DNA from: Culex pipiens pallens
Taxonomy: Eukaryota; Arthropoda; Insecta; Diptera; Culicidae
Assembly: GCF_016801865.2 (NCBI RefSeq)
Contig: NC_068939.1
Location: 140,373,821-140,437,820 of the forward strand
Direction: 5' to 3'
DNA length: 64,000 nucleotides
In this document: positions 44,229-56,076 of the stretch, in pieces
Layout: each line of letters opens with the position of its first letter
Numbering within the stretch: the first letter of the stretch is position 1
Program-made: the position numbers and the translations under genes
Notes under the pieces: model-generated
What the model was told of the DNA's origin: nothing
Database searches by the model: none
The model's input: only the letters and a program-made list of their open reading frames with translations

Positions 44229-45949
44229 GAGCAATTCTCTACCAAAACCGGAAATGGAATTTATTTGTATATTTTGATTTGGCTCAAACTTTGTGGGGGC
44301 TTTCCCTATGACCAAATAAACTATTTTGTGTGATTGGTTCATCCATACAAGTCTCCATACAATTTTGGCAGCTATCCATACAAAAATGGTATGTAAATAT
44401 TCAAACAGCTGTAACTTTTGAGTGAATTTTCTGATCAATTTGGTGTCTTCGACAAAGTTGTAGGTATTGTTGAGGACTATTGAGAAAAAATAGGTACACG
44501 GAAAAATTGCAGATTTTTTAAATCAACTTTTTTTTTCACAAAAAGTCAATTTCCCAAAACACGTATTTTTTTTATTTTCGAGATTTTTTGATATGTTTTA
44601 GGGGACAGAATCCCGCAACTTCTGAGCTTTAGAGAAGTATGGTAAAAAATCTTGCGCTGAGTTATAATTTTTTTTTGCAAAAATAGTGATTTTTGGAAAA
44701 AATCAAAATTTTAGGCAATAACAAATTTTAATGTAAAATTGAATTTCCAATCGAAAAGTACTTTACAGATTTTTTGACAAAGGGTTCCGTTTTCAAGATA
44801 TAGCCACCGAAAGTTTGAAATATTTTCAGTTTTTCGATTTTTTTTAAAATAGTGACCATGAGTGACCATTCCTATTTTTTTGTGTAAAGTTCAGAAAATT
44901 TAATATAAAATTGTCTAAGAGACATTGAAGATTGGACCTCGGGTTGCTGAGATACAGCCGCTTTAAGGAAAAGAATCAGGAAAATTGAAGTTTTCTAAGT
45001 CTCACCTAAGCAACCCACCATTTTCCAATGTAGATATCTCAGCAACTAATGGTTCGATTTTCAATGTTGAAACATGAAACATTCGTGAAATTTTCAAATC
45101 TTTTCGAAAAAAATATTTTGAAAAAAATATTTTGAAAAAAATAAATCAAGACTAGCATTTTAAATGGGTGTAATATTCAATGTTTGGCCCTTTTAAATGT
45201 TAGAGTATTGATTTAAAAAATTCAAGGTATTTTTTTCGAAAAGATTTGAAAATTTCACGATTCAACATTGAAAATCGAACCATTAGTTTCTGAGATATCA
45301 CTATTTTTAAAAATCGAAAAGCTGCAAATATTTCACTGAAATCAAACTTTCGGTTGCTATATCTTGAAAACGGAGCCCTTTATCAAAAAATCTGTAAAGT
45401 ACTTTTCGATTGGAAATTCAATATTACATTTAAAAATTACGTCAAATTTGTTTTTACATAAAATTTAGATTTTTTCCAGATTTCACTATTTTTTTTCAAA
45501 AAATCATACCTCGGCGACAGATTTTTTTTACCATGTTTCTCTATGGCTCAAAAGTTGTGGGTTTTTGTCCCCTAAAACATATCAAAAAATCTCGAAAATC
45601 GAAAAATACGTATATTGGAAAACTGAGTTTTTGTGAAAAAAAGTTGATAAAAAAAATCTGCCTTTTTTTTCCGTGTACCTATTTTTTTCTCAAAAGTCCT
45701 CAACAATGCCTACAACTTTGCCGAAGACACATTGATCAGAAAATTCACTCAAAAGTTACAGCTGTTTGAGTATGTACGTACCATTTTTGTATGGACAGCT
45801 GCCAAAATTGTATGGAGACTTGTATGGGTGAACCAATGACACAAAATAGCTTATTTGGTCATAAGGAAGGCCCCCACAAAGTTTTGTCCAAATAAAAAAA
45901 TTCGAAAAATAAAATGGGCAAAATCGGCCGATTTCATAGAGAGTTGCTT
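44229..45949. repeat. Long fold-back family C, copy 3
   Basis: Starts GAGCAATTCTCTACC and ends GAGAGTTGCTT. ACCT flanks both sides, a possible 4-bp duplication. Inverted landmarks are CCATACAAGTCTCCATACAA near 44344 and its complement near 45810, and CGTGTACC with GGTACACGG near 44492 and 45673. Includes a 14-bp triplication of TTTTGAAAAAAATA near 45105-45140. Confidence 0.8.
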
Positions 45950-47849
45950 ACCTGATAATTTTATTTAAAAGGGTCTCCCGAGCAAAAATTATACCCTTAA
46001 TGGGAATAAAGAAAAAGTATATATTTTTTAAATTGTACTGTTTTCTCTAAAACCGTTTTCGAGTTGGTTTCTATTTGTTTCACTAAAATGTCGATAACTC
46101 CTTTTGGATATGACCATCAAATGGAATTGAAAATTGCCATAGCTTAAGTCATTGTAATATTTTTGAAGTTTTTTCAACTAAGCCTTAATTTTTATTGTTT
46201 AGACTAGTTCAAATTTTACTTAACCCTCATTTAAAATCGTTCTTACAAATCATAGTCATTTTCAGCATGTTTGAGTGATTCAAAAATCTTTTCATTTTTT
46301 TGAAATTTTCAATGTACAGTATCGCAAAAAGTTTTGTTTAGAAATAAAAATTGTTTTCGTAAAATCTTACGTTTTTTTTAAATTAATACTTGCAAAACAT
46401 CTGAACTAGGGTAAAATGAAATTTTAAAAAAAAACTTAGTTTTCATGCAAATGTTGAGGCTATGGCTTGTTATTGCCAATTTTATATTTTTGTGCGCCAA
46501 TATTTTGGAACACAGTACTTACACATTCGAAGTTGAAAAATGCTCGAATTATTACAATCTTGCCGCCACTATATTTTTGCGAATTCTAGATGTAATATTA
46601 CCATGTTTTGTTTTATTGTGCACTCAGTAATTGAGTCATGATACCATAATGTTTTTTGTTCATTAATATTCAATTCAAAGCAAATTGACCAGTCAATTGA
46701 AACAGTCGCAGCAATTGGCCAAATAATTGCACCAAATCACCCGATGGTTATGATTCGGGAGTTGAACTGCGCGCAAAAACCCCTCCCTCGAAAGTAAGAT
46801 ATGCTATAACAAAACTCAACCTCGGCGTTGGCGCCTTGTCGAGCTGTCCGCATAAAAACAAAACCGAAAAGATCATCATCAGAAAACTTTGCTTACAAGA
46901 CAGTTGGACACCATTATTTCACGAGCTAGAGTCGGGACCACCCCGAAAGTGAACTCACATTTTAATCACCCTGACAGGGTGTGCTGGAAAATTCGCGGAT
47001 CTGTTTTAATTTTTCACATGAACACCAATTGGGAATTCTTCGCGCCAACCGAGCCATGACCGACTTGAGGTTGTGGTCAGAGTGGCATGAAATCGATGTA
47101 CGCCGTTCATGAGCCGCGCACTTTTGGGTAGACGAAAACATCAATCAAATTTCTTCACCATCACAACCAGCAACCGGGCGTGGTGATGGGGTCAAACCTT
47201 GTACTTGGGTATGTGGATTAGATCTTTTAATTAATCCCCCCCAGCCGAATCAGCGGAGGCGAACGAAAAGCTCACTCGGCAGGTTAAATAAATCTGGGTG
47301 AGCAAAAACAATGGGATAATTGTAAATTTTCAGCAATAAATGCTCTCAACCGTTTGATCCGGTGCGAAATTGAGCGGTTAGAGTGGTTGGTTTTATTGTA
47401 ATTGACGCTGTACGATCACTGGGGTTTGTTACACAATTAAGATGTTGAAGAATACACTTTGATTATGCCCTGTTAATGAATTTATTTTAATTTTGCTTTT
47501 CAACAAATTTACAATTTTGTTGCTTTCTCATAGCCAAAAGTATTTGCCCATTTTTTTTAATTGGCTAAAATATCGCAAATTTGTACCTTGAGGAGTAATT
47601 TGCTGATGATTTTAAACATGTCTCGAGGTAACAAAAAACGTTTGAGCCATAGAGAATTAAGGTCAAAATATTTGAGAATCAGATTTCCTGAATAAATGAT
47701 CCCAAGCAAAATATATGTTTTACAATTCCGTTTAAAAAACGAAATAACCTAATTTCCCTTCCATGTCCTTATAGCATTAACACTCCTTATTTCAGCACTT
47801 GTTGTTTTTATGCAACAAGTGCTGATTAAATCTTATTTTTTTCATGAAC
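45950..47849. other. AT-rich then unique DNA, no gene recognised
   Basis: Positions 46690-47450 are non-repetitive and of mixed composition, with homeodomain-like words such as TTTTAATTAATCCCC near 47226. This is far too common to call an enhancer. Confidence 0.35.
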
Positions 47850-47851
47850 TA

Positions 47852-48287
47852 TACTGCCGTTCTACGCATAATTGTCCCATGTCATTTTTGGTCGATTCTG
47901 ACTTTTTGTCATTTTTAGGTTTAGTTTGACGTTTACTTTTCGAAAAACACATAAAATCTAGTACTTTGTAAGGAAACTCATCAAAAACAACACAAAGTCT
48001 GTTTGTCCCATCGTTGTACTTCTACGCATAATTGTCCCACCAAGTATTTTCCTTCGCGGAATCATTAGTTTTACAAAGCATTGTGTCTTGTTTACCTTTT
48101 GTAAAGCAAGAGAATAACAAATAAGAGTGATATAATGCTAACAGGGGCGATCAGGGACATATGGGGTGAATAGGGACCCCCGGGACAATTATGCATAGAA
48201 ACACAAAAAACGATCGAAAATTTTCTATCGCGTTTTTATCAGTTGCACTTTTTTGAACATCGGACAATTATGCGTAGAACGGCAGTA
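47852..48287. mobile_element. Tc1/mariner-like MITE, TACTGCCGTTCTACG ends
   Basis: About 436 bp between TA dinucleotides, with nearly 30-bp terminal inverted repeats (TACTGCCGTTCTACGCATAA and on). The symmetry continues a few bases outside TA. The same TCTACGCATAATTGTCCCA word recurs near 48022, and in reverse near 48182, giving four copies. No transposase. Confidence 0.75.
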
Positions 48288-48585
48288 TAGTTTAAAAAAA
48301 ATGTAAAGATTAATAACCATTTTTGGAAAATCACATTTTTGGATTTGTTCTAGACAGGGTTGCGAATGAGCGAGCGAGCCAGAAACCGTGCTCGCTCATT
48401 CATGAGCATGAGGACTTCACAGGTAGCTCGTGCTCGCTCATGCTCATCGCATCCGCTCGCGCTCAATGAGCGCTCATCAGCAAAGCAGGTAGATTTTTAG
48501 TATTGTTGATGAATCTGGCACAGGCCAATTGGATTGCCACTTTTGAAGATGATTTCATCGCGAAAAAGGGACATGAACTCATCAA

Positions 48586-48812
48586 AGTTGCATTGTTAAT
48601 TTGATTTTAAGTAACCGCGGCAAATTTTCATGAAATAATTCGTTGGCGTCGAACTGTCAAAAATTGATCGCGGTGGATTGCCGGGGATAATTTTCTACCA
48701 CAGTTTTTTGTGTGATCAATGTGGTACATGCTTTAGTGGATTTTTAACAATTCAAAAATTTTCAAGAAAATTTACCGCGGTTAACCAAAATCAAATTAAC
48801 AATGCAACTCTA
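48586..48812. mobile_element. Fold-back MITE nested in the hAT element
   Basis: About 50-bp inverted ends: GTTGCATTGTTAATTTGATT then AACCGCGG at the left (from 48588), complemented at 48774-48807. The interior has GATCGCGGTGGATTGCC. Confidence 0.75.
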
Positions 48813-49348
48813 ATGTTGTCAACTTATTATTTTTTTCAGAGTTTGATAATTAAGAAAACTAGTTTTGATTAAATTCCCGATAAATGAAAATTTGCTGATT
48901 CGCAATTAAGGTGTCTTAATTGGCTTAGAATCCCATACACTCTTTTTAGCTTATTTAACTTTCAAATTTAGAGTAAACTGTCAAAAAACGGAATTGTAAG
49001 GTCTTAAATAAGTTGTAAACAGGATGGAAATAGTTTTTTTATGTTAAAACATGTTTTTATTTGTGAGCACGCCCATTTCTCATTTATTTATTTGGATTGA
49101 CTCCAGCATATAAATAAGAGAATTAATGTGAAAATTATCTAAGACACAGATTTGACATTTATTATGCAAAATTATTTACAAATAATTGACTAAACATGAT
49201 GAGGTGCCTAGGAATTAAAACATGACGTAACGTATTACCAAGAAAACATGTTTGTGTTCCTTAAAAGATACTTTTCAGCTTTATTTAACAGTTCACTTTC
49301 TTGTTACTCTATAATCAACTTTATTTTTTATTAATCGAATTATTTCTA

Positions 49349-49565
49349 CACAGTGAAAAAATAGTGTACATTTGGAAGGTGTAAATTTGTAAGGTTGAAT
49401 ATTACCTCTTGAATGTTATGTTATCTCGATTGAGACTGAAAAAGTGGCATTACACCAGAAATGTGGTAAAACTACACATTTTCAGAAGTAAAATTGCGCA
49501 TTTTTCTGACATAAAAGATGTACCCTCTCCCAGATGTAATATTACTGTGATTTTTTTTTACTGTG
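49349..49565. mobile_element. CACAGTGAAAAA MITE nested in the hAT element
   Basis: 217 bp between TA dinucleotides (49347-49348 and 49566-49567). Ends CACAGTGAAAAAATAG and TTTTTTTTACTGTG. The interior has GTGTACATTTGG and AGATGTAATATTAC words. Confidence 0.75.
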
Positions 49566-50069
49566 TACAGATCTTAATTTAACACCGTAGCTCTGACTCC
49601 AAAACAAGCTTCAAAACAAAAATTATGAAAAATATCTTCATCCAATATTATCATCCAATATTATATTCAAGCCTCCATTAAAAAAAATAACATCGAAGCT
49701 CTGCTGAAAAAAAAGTTATAATTGTTTTCTCTACAGGTAAAAAATACCGCTCATTTTGCTCAATGAGCAAAAATGAGTGCGAGCGCGAGCAATGAGCATT
49801 TTCGCTCATAAAATAAATGAGCAAACACGAGCACGAGCAAACGTGAGCTAGCTCGCGTCGCGCTCCTCCTCACGAATGAGCGAAAAATGCTCGCTCATGA
49901 GCGGATGAGCGCTCAAAATCGCAACACTGGTTCTAGATGACAATATTTTTTTTTAGATGTACAATCATATTTTCAAATTAAAGTAAATTTTTGCCATCTA
50001 GAACAAATCCAAAAGTTTGGTTTTCAATAAATAATTATTGAAAAATCAAATTCAAATCAAATGCGCAAT

Positions 50070-51305
50070 TGAATATTATGTGTGGAAATCCACGCTCCAT
50101 ACAAACAGTTATTCGTTTTTGGGTTACAAAAAATAACAGCTACGTTGGGTAATTCTTGGCTTCCAACACAATACATTTAGCTTCCTGTACCACACTTCTG
50201 ATTTCAATCCAACCGGATCTATTATTCGACTGTCATTTTTGCACCTCTATTATTTTCTTTAAATTACCTAAAAAACACTACAGCTAACTTTTTCTTAAAA
50301 CACTCGAAACTGGACAAATCCGAATAACCGGATATTTTCTCGGGTTTCAAAACGACATAAATAGTTTATCCGTCTTGTCCTGGACCCTTAATCAACCCTC
50401 CGCGAAAGCCGACTACGTTTTAACCAGGTCCGTGCACTTATCATACAATGTGGTTTGATTATCGGCAAACTGCAACAGTTATACAGTAACAGTACAAGTA
50501 TGAATCCCATGTACGGAAAGATAATTAATTTTCGTACAAAATTATTTCATTTAAAATAAACATTATTGTACCTAAAAAGAAAATGAAGCGTGACGCGACA
50601 ACATCGTAATACAACACTTTACAAAATCACTACACTTTACTACACTTTACAAAATCACAGGAAAATACTTGCTCAAATTAAGCAGTTTTCTGAGGTATTT
50701 TTTGAAATTATCCTATAAACTATTGTGTTTCATATGTTTATAGGATCTTCTCAAAAAAACTATGGATTTCTTTCTTTTTGCACTGATGCTGTTGTAGATG
50801 TTACCACTAACTGAAAACAAGCCTTATTCTCCTTAATATTAACGATACGGTTAAAGTCCATCGCATTTCAATTATCTTGTTCTCAGATCGTTTACCAACA
50901 TTTTCCATAAATATGTTGGAATTTGAAACTAAAATAATGCTCAAATACAAAGAAAGGATCAAAACAAGTCACTCAGAAGTGTTACATTTCAAAGGAATCG
51001 TATTGACATGCTACAATATTGGAAGCGGATATTTTTAAACTTTGGGGTACTTCTCGACCCATTAATATTAAATATATATTAAAAGGTTGATTTTATGAAA
51101 TTTATGGTGAAAATCGTACCCCAAATATATATTGCTGCCAAAAACACATGTTTTGTTCAAGGAATGTGACATTTTCAGCAAACGTTTTTTAGGATGCCTC
51201 CTTCATAGCCATTTATGCAGAATTAAGTTTCATTGAAAAGACTGAGGAATTACAAATTCCAAAATTAATTTTGTCCTAATTCCCTATCCCATCCTTACTG
51301 AAGGT
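50070..51305. other. AT-rich to unique DNA, no gene recognised
   Basis: Contains a direct triple of CACTACACTTTACAAAATC-type words near 50619-50658. No credible frame. Confidence 0.4.
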
Positions 51306-51329
51306 AATTATTTATTGATTTGGCAATAA

Positions 51330-51850
51330 ATAGCCACTCCAGCCGCCAGTGATCCCCGTGCACCGCGTTCAACCGCGTTCTCTGTTTTCTGTACTCGATC
51401 AAACACCAGCACCGCGTGTTCACGCGTACAAGCAAACCTAAACTCTACCGTGTACAGTCTGTACGCGCACACAAACCTCGAGTTTAAAACCGAACCTTGC
51501 ACCCCGGGTACAAACCCCGTGCAAGCCGACGACGCAGAAAAGAGACAAAAATAGTTCCCTCACGCTCCCTCTGCTGTAAAGCGGTGTTTCATTCTCCGCT
51601 GCAGTCACACTACAGTGTTTGCCGCAGAGAGAGTGAGAAGCAGTCATTTTTTCGTCTCTTTACACGCTCTTCGCTCGCACGGCGTTGTACACGAGGTGTG
51701 CACCCCGTGTTTACACCGCGTGTAAACTTGAGTGCGCCGTGCGGAGAGAACTCGAACATGGCAGCCTGGTGCGTTTGAGGTTCATCTGCACTGAAAACTT
51801 GTACGGCGTGTACGGCGTGCGCGCGTTTCGGGAAGACTGCCAGCCGCAAT
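51330..51850. repeat. CpG-rich imperfect fold-back
   Basis: An island of high GC/CpG in AT-rich surroundings. The central part is clearly inverted: AAGAGACAAAAATAG near 51539 against complement CTATTTTT-like TTTTTTCGTCTCTT near 51647-51661, with CTCTGC/GCAGAG and CCGCTGCAG between. Outer parts share GTACACG/CGTGTAC words. The apparent frames on both strands are by-products. It could be a MITE, although a CpG-rich promoter is an alternative reading. Confidence 0.55.
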
Positions 51851-53871
51851 AAATTTAAGCATCGTTGTTTTCCAAATGTTTATTTTATAGAAAGACCAGA
51901 CTCTGATATACCATAGCACTGGTCATTGTATGCTAGCGATGCATAAAACGAACAGCGATCCAGCAACGTAGCAGCATCTAAAAAAAGGAAAGAATCATCA
52001 AAACGGAACACGTTGAAGAGCACTGCTGGTTGATTCAAAACAAACGCGGTAGCGTTTCGCGGCGCAACTTGGCAACTTGGCAAATTTGCAAAATGCGAAG
52101 TTTCTCTTGGGCCCTGCTAAGGGCGCCAAACTGTTTAAGGAGGGCGACCTTTTTGCTAATGAACTTGTTAGTCGACGACTAACCTCGACTAACCTACAGC
52201 TCAGCCCTGACGTCAACGCCGAGTTCAGCTCTCCAAAAATACTCGAATTCACAGATTCCGACTCCAAATAAAAGTTGCTGGAAACTAGCTGAATCCGATG
52301 CCATCTCCGAAGTCTGACTCCAACTCGAACTTCAACGTCAGCTCTGACTTCCTGGCTCTGTGAAAATAATAACAGTTTTTGTTATTCACATTTCAAAAAT
52401 TCTTAATAAATAAATCAATTCCCTTAGGGAATATAACAAAATTTAAGAAATCAGCTTTAAAAAATGAATTTTATCGGATTAATTTTAGTTTAAGCCATTT
52501 CATGGTCAAATAAATGACCCGATGAAATTGGTCTAAATTATTCCATAGTTCTAGCCAATTTTAGCAAAGTCCTTTAAAGCGTATATCAAATATTAAAAAA
52601 ATCAACTTTCAAAATTTCAACTCTTTAGAATAATTTCAGCTTAAGGACCTCATTTAATAGCCAAAATAATGACCCCGATGTATTTGTCAAAATTATCTCA
52701 AAGATCTAAACATATTTAACAAAAAAAAAATAATAATAATAATAATAATAATAACATATTGTGATATGGACACTTTTCCTTTTGTGCGATTTACGGTAAT
52801 TTAATTTCTAAGTCAGAATACCAAACGACTAACAAATCTTGTTATCAGGAGAGTTTTTGAAATGTATAACATTTCCTCTTATTAGCAGAGTAGTAATTCA
52901 ATGTCAAAGTGCTGATAAGCAAAAAATAGAAATAAGATCAAAATAGTTTTATCTCTCCTATCTTTTGTAAAACCAGAAACTTATATGTAACGTTATGGCA
53001 AAGGATACAAAAAACAATCTTTTATCTTTCCACCCATCAATGTTGAAAGTAGGCAGTAAATTATTAATTATAGAAAATTTCACGCATTATGGCCTTGAAT
53101 AACGCCGTTGAACTGTTGCAAATGTGTCATGCCCTCGGTTCTGGTTTAAGGTTCAAGGCACCACATGAGAATAAAAATAGGCAAACCTTCCGTCAGCACT
53201 CGAGTGCTCAGACATAATTGAGCATAAAGCATCCTTTTTATTCTTTTCATATAACTTTTAACCGTCAAATAACTGCCAGACTCCACTGAAAAAAGCCATT
53301 CAAGCCCACCACCATCGCACCGTTTCACAATTTCACGACGATGGCATTGACACCACGAAAGATAACGGTAACGTGTCATTGCAATGACTCCCCATTGCTT
53401 TCGCGAAGCTTAATAATTCGCTACTTGGTCACTTCGGAAGCTTCCGATACTCCTACAAAACGGTCAGAAATTCCTCCCGAGAGCGCAATCAAGCCACACC
53501 TTTTCACCTTACGCTACGTTAATTAGACTGTACGACACCAAACTTTGCTCAACCTTCTTGTGCTTCTTCTTCAATAATAATTTTATCTCGCATCACGAGA
53601 GCAATAATTGACCAAGTCGTAAAATCAAGTGACTTCTTCACGGTGCAATGGTGACGACGATCGTTATGATGATGATGATAATGAAGATTCTCTTGCACCC
53701 CTTTCCCCCCTGGTGGTTTCGAGACTTACGACGTTGGGGTTTACGAGTTACGGTTGAAAAAGTTGGTCAATTGAAGAGTTTACTGTTATCTGAAAATGCG
53801 AAAATCACATTCAACTTTGTCTAATTTCGAAAAAAATAAAATTTGTTGATGATTCATTGGAAAAATTGAAT
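51851..53871. other. Unique DNA with small repeats
   Basis: Palindrome GTTAGTCGACGACTAAC at 52167-52183, degenerate GACTCCAACTC words around 52250-52350, and an (AAT)n run at about 52727-52755. Positions 53090-53560 are of mixed composition. No convincing exon. Confidence 0.4.
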
Positions 53872-54078
53872 TTTCTTGTTTCTTGTTTCTTGTTTCTTGT
53901 TTCTTGTTTCTTGTTTCTTGTTTCTTGTTTCTTGTTTCTTGTTTCTTGTTTCTTGTTTCTTGTTTCTTGTTTCTTGTTTCTTGTTTCTTGTTTCTTGTTT
54001 CTTGTTTCTTGTTTCTTGTTTCTTGTTTCTTGTTTCTTGTTTCTTGTTTCTTGTTTAATGTTTAATGTTTAATGTTTC
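53872..54078 (+). repeat. (TTTCTTG)n heptamer array with TTTAATG tail
   Basis: About 26 perfect TTTCTTG units, then three TTTAATG units. Because 7 is not a multiple of 3 and the unit has no stop, all three plus frames are open and encode the same heptapeptide. The resulting frames are artefacts. Confidence 0.97.
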
Positions 54079-55105
54079 TAATATCACACCTCATATTTTG
54101 AAGTTACAAATTTCTTTAGTTCTCTGATTTTGTAAATTGTTTGTTTAAAAGTACCACAACCAACTGCTGACTCGTTTACTTTCAACACGTTTTTCAATCA
54201 ACAAAGCAAAGCTTTTGCATTGAATCATCTTCACCACCTAATTGCTGATCTTCCAGCTCTGATGGCTTCTGTAATGCGTTCCCATCATCCAATTCAATCC
54301 AATTTGCACTACGTGTAGCACCTTACGTAACCTGGCCGTCTCACTTGTTTTGTTAGTGTTTATTTATTTCTTTACCTTTCGCCAAAAATGTTCAAGTTTA
54401 TTCCTTTATTTTAAATTTGGCCTAAAAGTTGTCTAAAATTTTGTGTAAGTTGAAGCAGATTTCGAAGATTATCCAATCTTTTTTCGAATAAATTAACTTT
54501 CTTCTCACTTCTAGGTGAATCATCCCAAACCTTTTTTCTTCTCGTTCACAGCTCCAATTGCTTCTGGTGTTCACAGCCGATTAAACAAGCTTTTCTTCAA
54601 CGCAACCAGCGGTTGCGTTCGCTGCACACGTTTATTTAATAATCCGATTGTTATTGAAAGCAAACTCTACAGGGCGATTTAAACTTAAAACGCGAGTAAA
54701 AACGTCGCTAACCCACAGGTTGTGTTCGTTTGCGGCGAGAAAAAAAAAACAACTACAAACTACAAATAAACACTCTGCCCGACACCTGCCCAAAAAGAAT
54801 GTTTCGATTTATGGTCATGTTCGAGGCTTGGACCTTGTTATTGGTTGGGGAATATTGTGCAGCAGCAGACATAGCAACGACCTCAAGTGTTTGAGCGGTT
54901 TGCAATGAATCAGAAAAAAAACAAACAAATATGACGTTTTGGCGGCAGCCTTTTTGTGTACCTTATTGGCGAAATACAATCAGAGTAATTTTGTGAGAAG
55001 TTGTAACACTCAAAATTGACGTTAATACAGATTCAAGTTCAAGCTGGTTCGAAAATGCCGAAGCGGGTTACGTCAAATTAGGACGAGCCCCTTCTGTTGC
55101 ATGTA
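54079..55105. other. Unique DNA, no gene recognised
   Basis: A strong-looking plus-strand acceptor (CTTTCTTCTCACTTCTAG at 54496-54513) is followed by GTGAAT. No open exon with a donor was found after it. Confidence 0.35.
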
Positions 55106-55341
55106 CACTCAAACCCCGTTGGTTTGACACCAACTGTTGTCAAACGAACGGGGTCAATTTTTAGTTTGACACCCTTTTTACACGGAGTTCACTCACACTA
55201 ACAAACCTTGTTTTGATAGTGTGCATGAGAGACGTGTAAAAAGTGACAGTTCGTCACTTTTTAGTTTGACTTTGACCAACCAACGGGGTACGAACTGAAG
55301 AGTGTCAAACGAAAAAGTGACCAACCACCGGGGGTTGAGTG
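55106..55341. mobile_element. MITE with CACTCAAACCCCG termini, copy 2
   Basis: 236 bp flanked by TA (55104-55105 and 55342-55343). Ends CACTCAAACCCCGTTGG and CCGGGGGTTGAGTG. Relative to 42790-42941 it carries an extra segment of about 90 bp near 55175-55270 that is itself a small inverted repeat (AAAAAGTGACAG...GTCACTTTTT). Confidence 0.82.
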
Positions 55342-55344
55342 TAC

Positions 55345-55895
55345 TCCAAAGATATAAGGTCCGGGACGTCGTCGTTCTTGACCGCACAGCCAGATCGTGA
55401 TTTTCGGGTGAAATTCTTATACGCGCAGCCTCATCGGCACCTTAACGAATTTTGGCGATACAAGTGAGGAAAAAATAAATGGAACGACTTGTGGTTTGGC
55501 AAGGTGCCTTTCGAAACTCATTAGTCATCATCAGCGTTGTTGTTGGTCACCGGACTTGGACCCGGAGCTGGACGACGGACGGGAAATCCGAGAATTGTTT
55601 TCGCACACTGTAATCGCGCAAGGTGACGGAGGTTGGCGCGGACTGCTTCAGGTGGCTACAGTTTGCGAAATTCGAGGTTTTTGGAAAGGTAGTACACATG
55701 AAGTGTACTCGAGGGATTGGAACGTCGGTGACCTTAATTTTGCGGGATATAATTGTGCTTGGATTGGGGTTTGGCGTGTTGTTGAGGGAAATTAAAGGGT
55801 AATTCAAGATCAGCGATAAATAAATTCAATAAAAAGTTTAGAGCGTCTAAATACTATGTTTAAGCTACTCTTTACTATCTCTATCACTATCAAAA
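55345..55895. other. Unique DNA, no gene recognised
   Basis: Overlapping frames of 86-99 residues on both strands at 55496-55807. Neither has recognisable features. Confidence 0.35.
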
Positions 55896-55899
55896 AATA

Positions 55900-56070
55900 T
55901 TTTTTGCAATTCCGTCGTGAAACTACTTACTTTTCCTGTCATTCTTGAACGACGAAATAGCCTACTTTTCTGTACCAAAAATAACAGAATCGAATAGCAA
56001 CACTTTTCAAAATAAATGCTGAAAAGTTGAACTTTTCAGCACTTGTTTCGAAAAGTAACACTTTTCAAAA
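55900..56070 (+). repeat. GCAATTCCGTC(G/T)TGAAACT repeat, copy 1
   Basis: Shares an ordered series with 62560-62760: GCAATTCCGTCGTGAAACT, TTTTCCTGTCATTC, ATGCTGAAAAGTTGAACTTT and CAGCACTTGTT. The word CTGAAAAGTT is alternately inverted. A dispersed MITE-like family. Confidence 0.7.
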
Positions 56071-56076
56071 AAACTA

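Larger units (their letters stand above)
48355..49929. mobile_element. 1.58-kb hAT-type element with GAGC-rich ends
   Basis: 8-bp target duplication GTTCTAGA at 48347-48354 and 49930-49937. Termini CAGGGTTGCGA and TCGCAACACTG match at ten of eleven positions and start CAG(G/T)G as in hAT. Roughly 150-190 bp at each end is crowded with GAGC/GCTC words on both strands (CGCTCATGAGCG-type), which would make dense subterminal binding sites. Two smaller MITEs are nested inside. No transposase frame. Confidence 0.85.
48310..50065. repeat. Palindromic host element split by a hAT insertion
   Basis: TTTTTGGATTTGTTCTAGA at 48336-48354 is the complement of TCTAGAACAAATCC at about 50000. TTGAAAA/TTTTC words continue outward. 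The hAT element sits in the left arm. Confidence 0.55.

Noticed and set aside
45940..45975. Third recursive-splice motif (minus strand CAG|GTAAGC)
   Set aside because: No pyrimidine tract, and half the motif is the end of fold-back family C, so chance at a repeat junction.
49720..49745. Plus-strand TTTTCTCTACAG|GTAAAA recursive-splice motif
   Set aside because: Lies inside a hAT element, has a weak donor, and the TTGTTTTCTCTACAG word also occurs near 23810 at the end of a SINE.
51497..51849. Promoter or first exon in the CpG-rich peak
   Set aside because: Kept only as an alternative; the inverted-repeat structure explains the sequence better, and frames occur on both strands.
53857..54072. 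Repetitive FLVSC-type open frames in all three plus frames
   Set aside because: Inevitable product of a stop-free heptamer microsatellite.
54480..54525. Plus-strand acceptor CTTTCTTCTCACTTCTAG|GTGAAT
   Set aside because: Good pyrimidine tract, but the following donor-like sequence is weak and no open exon with a downstream donor was found.
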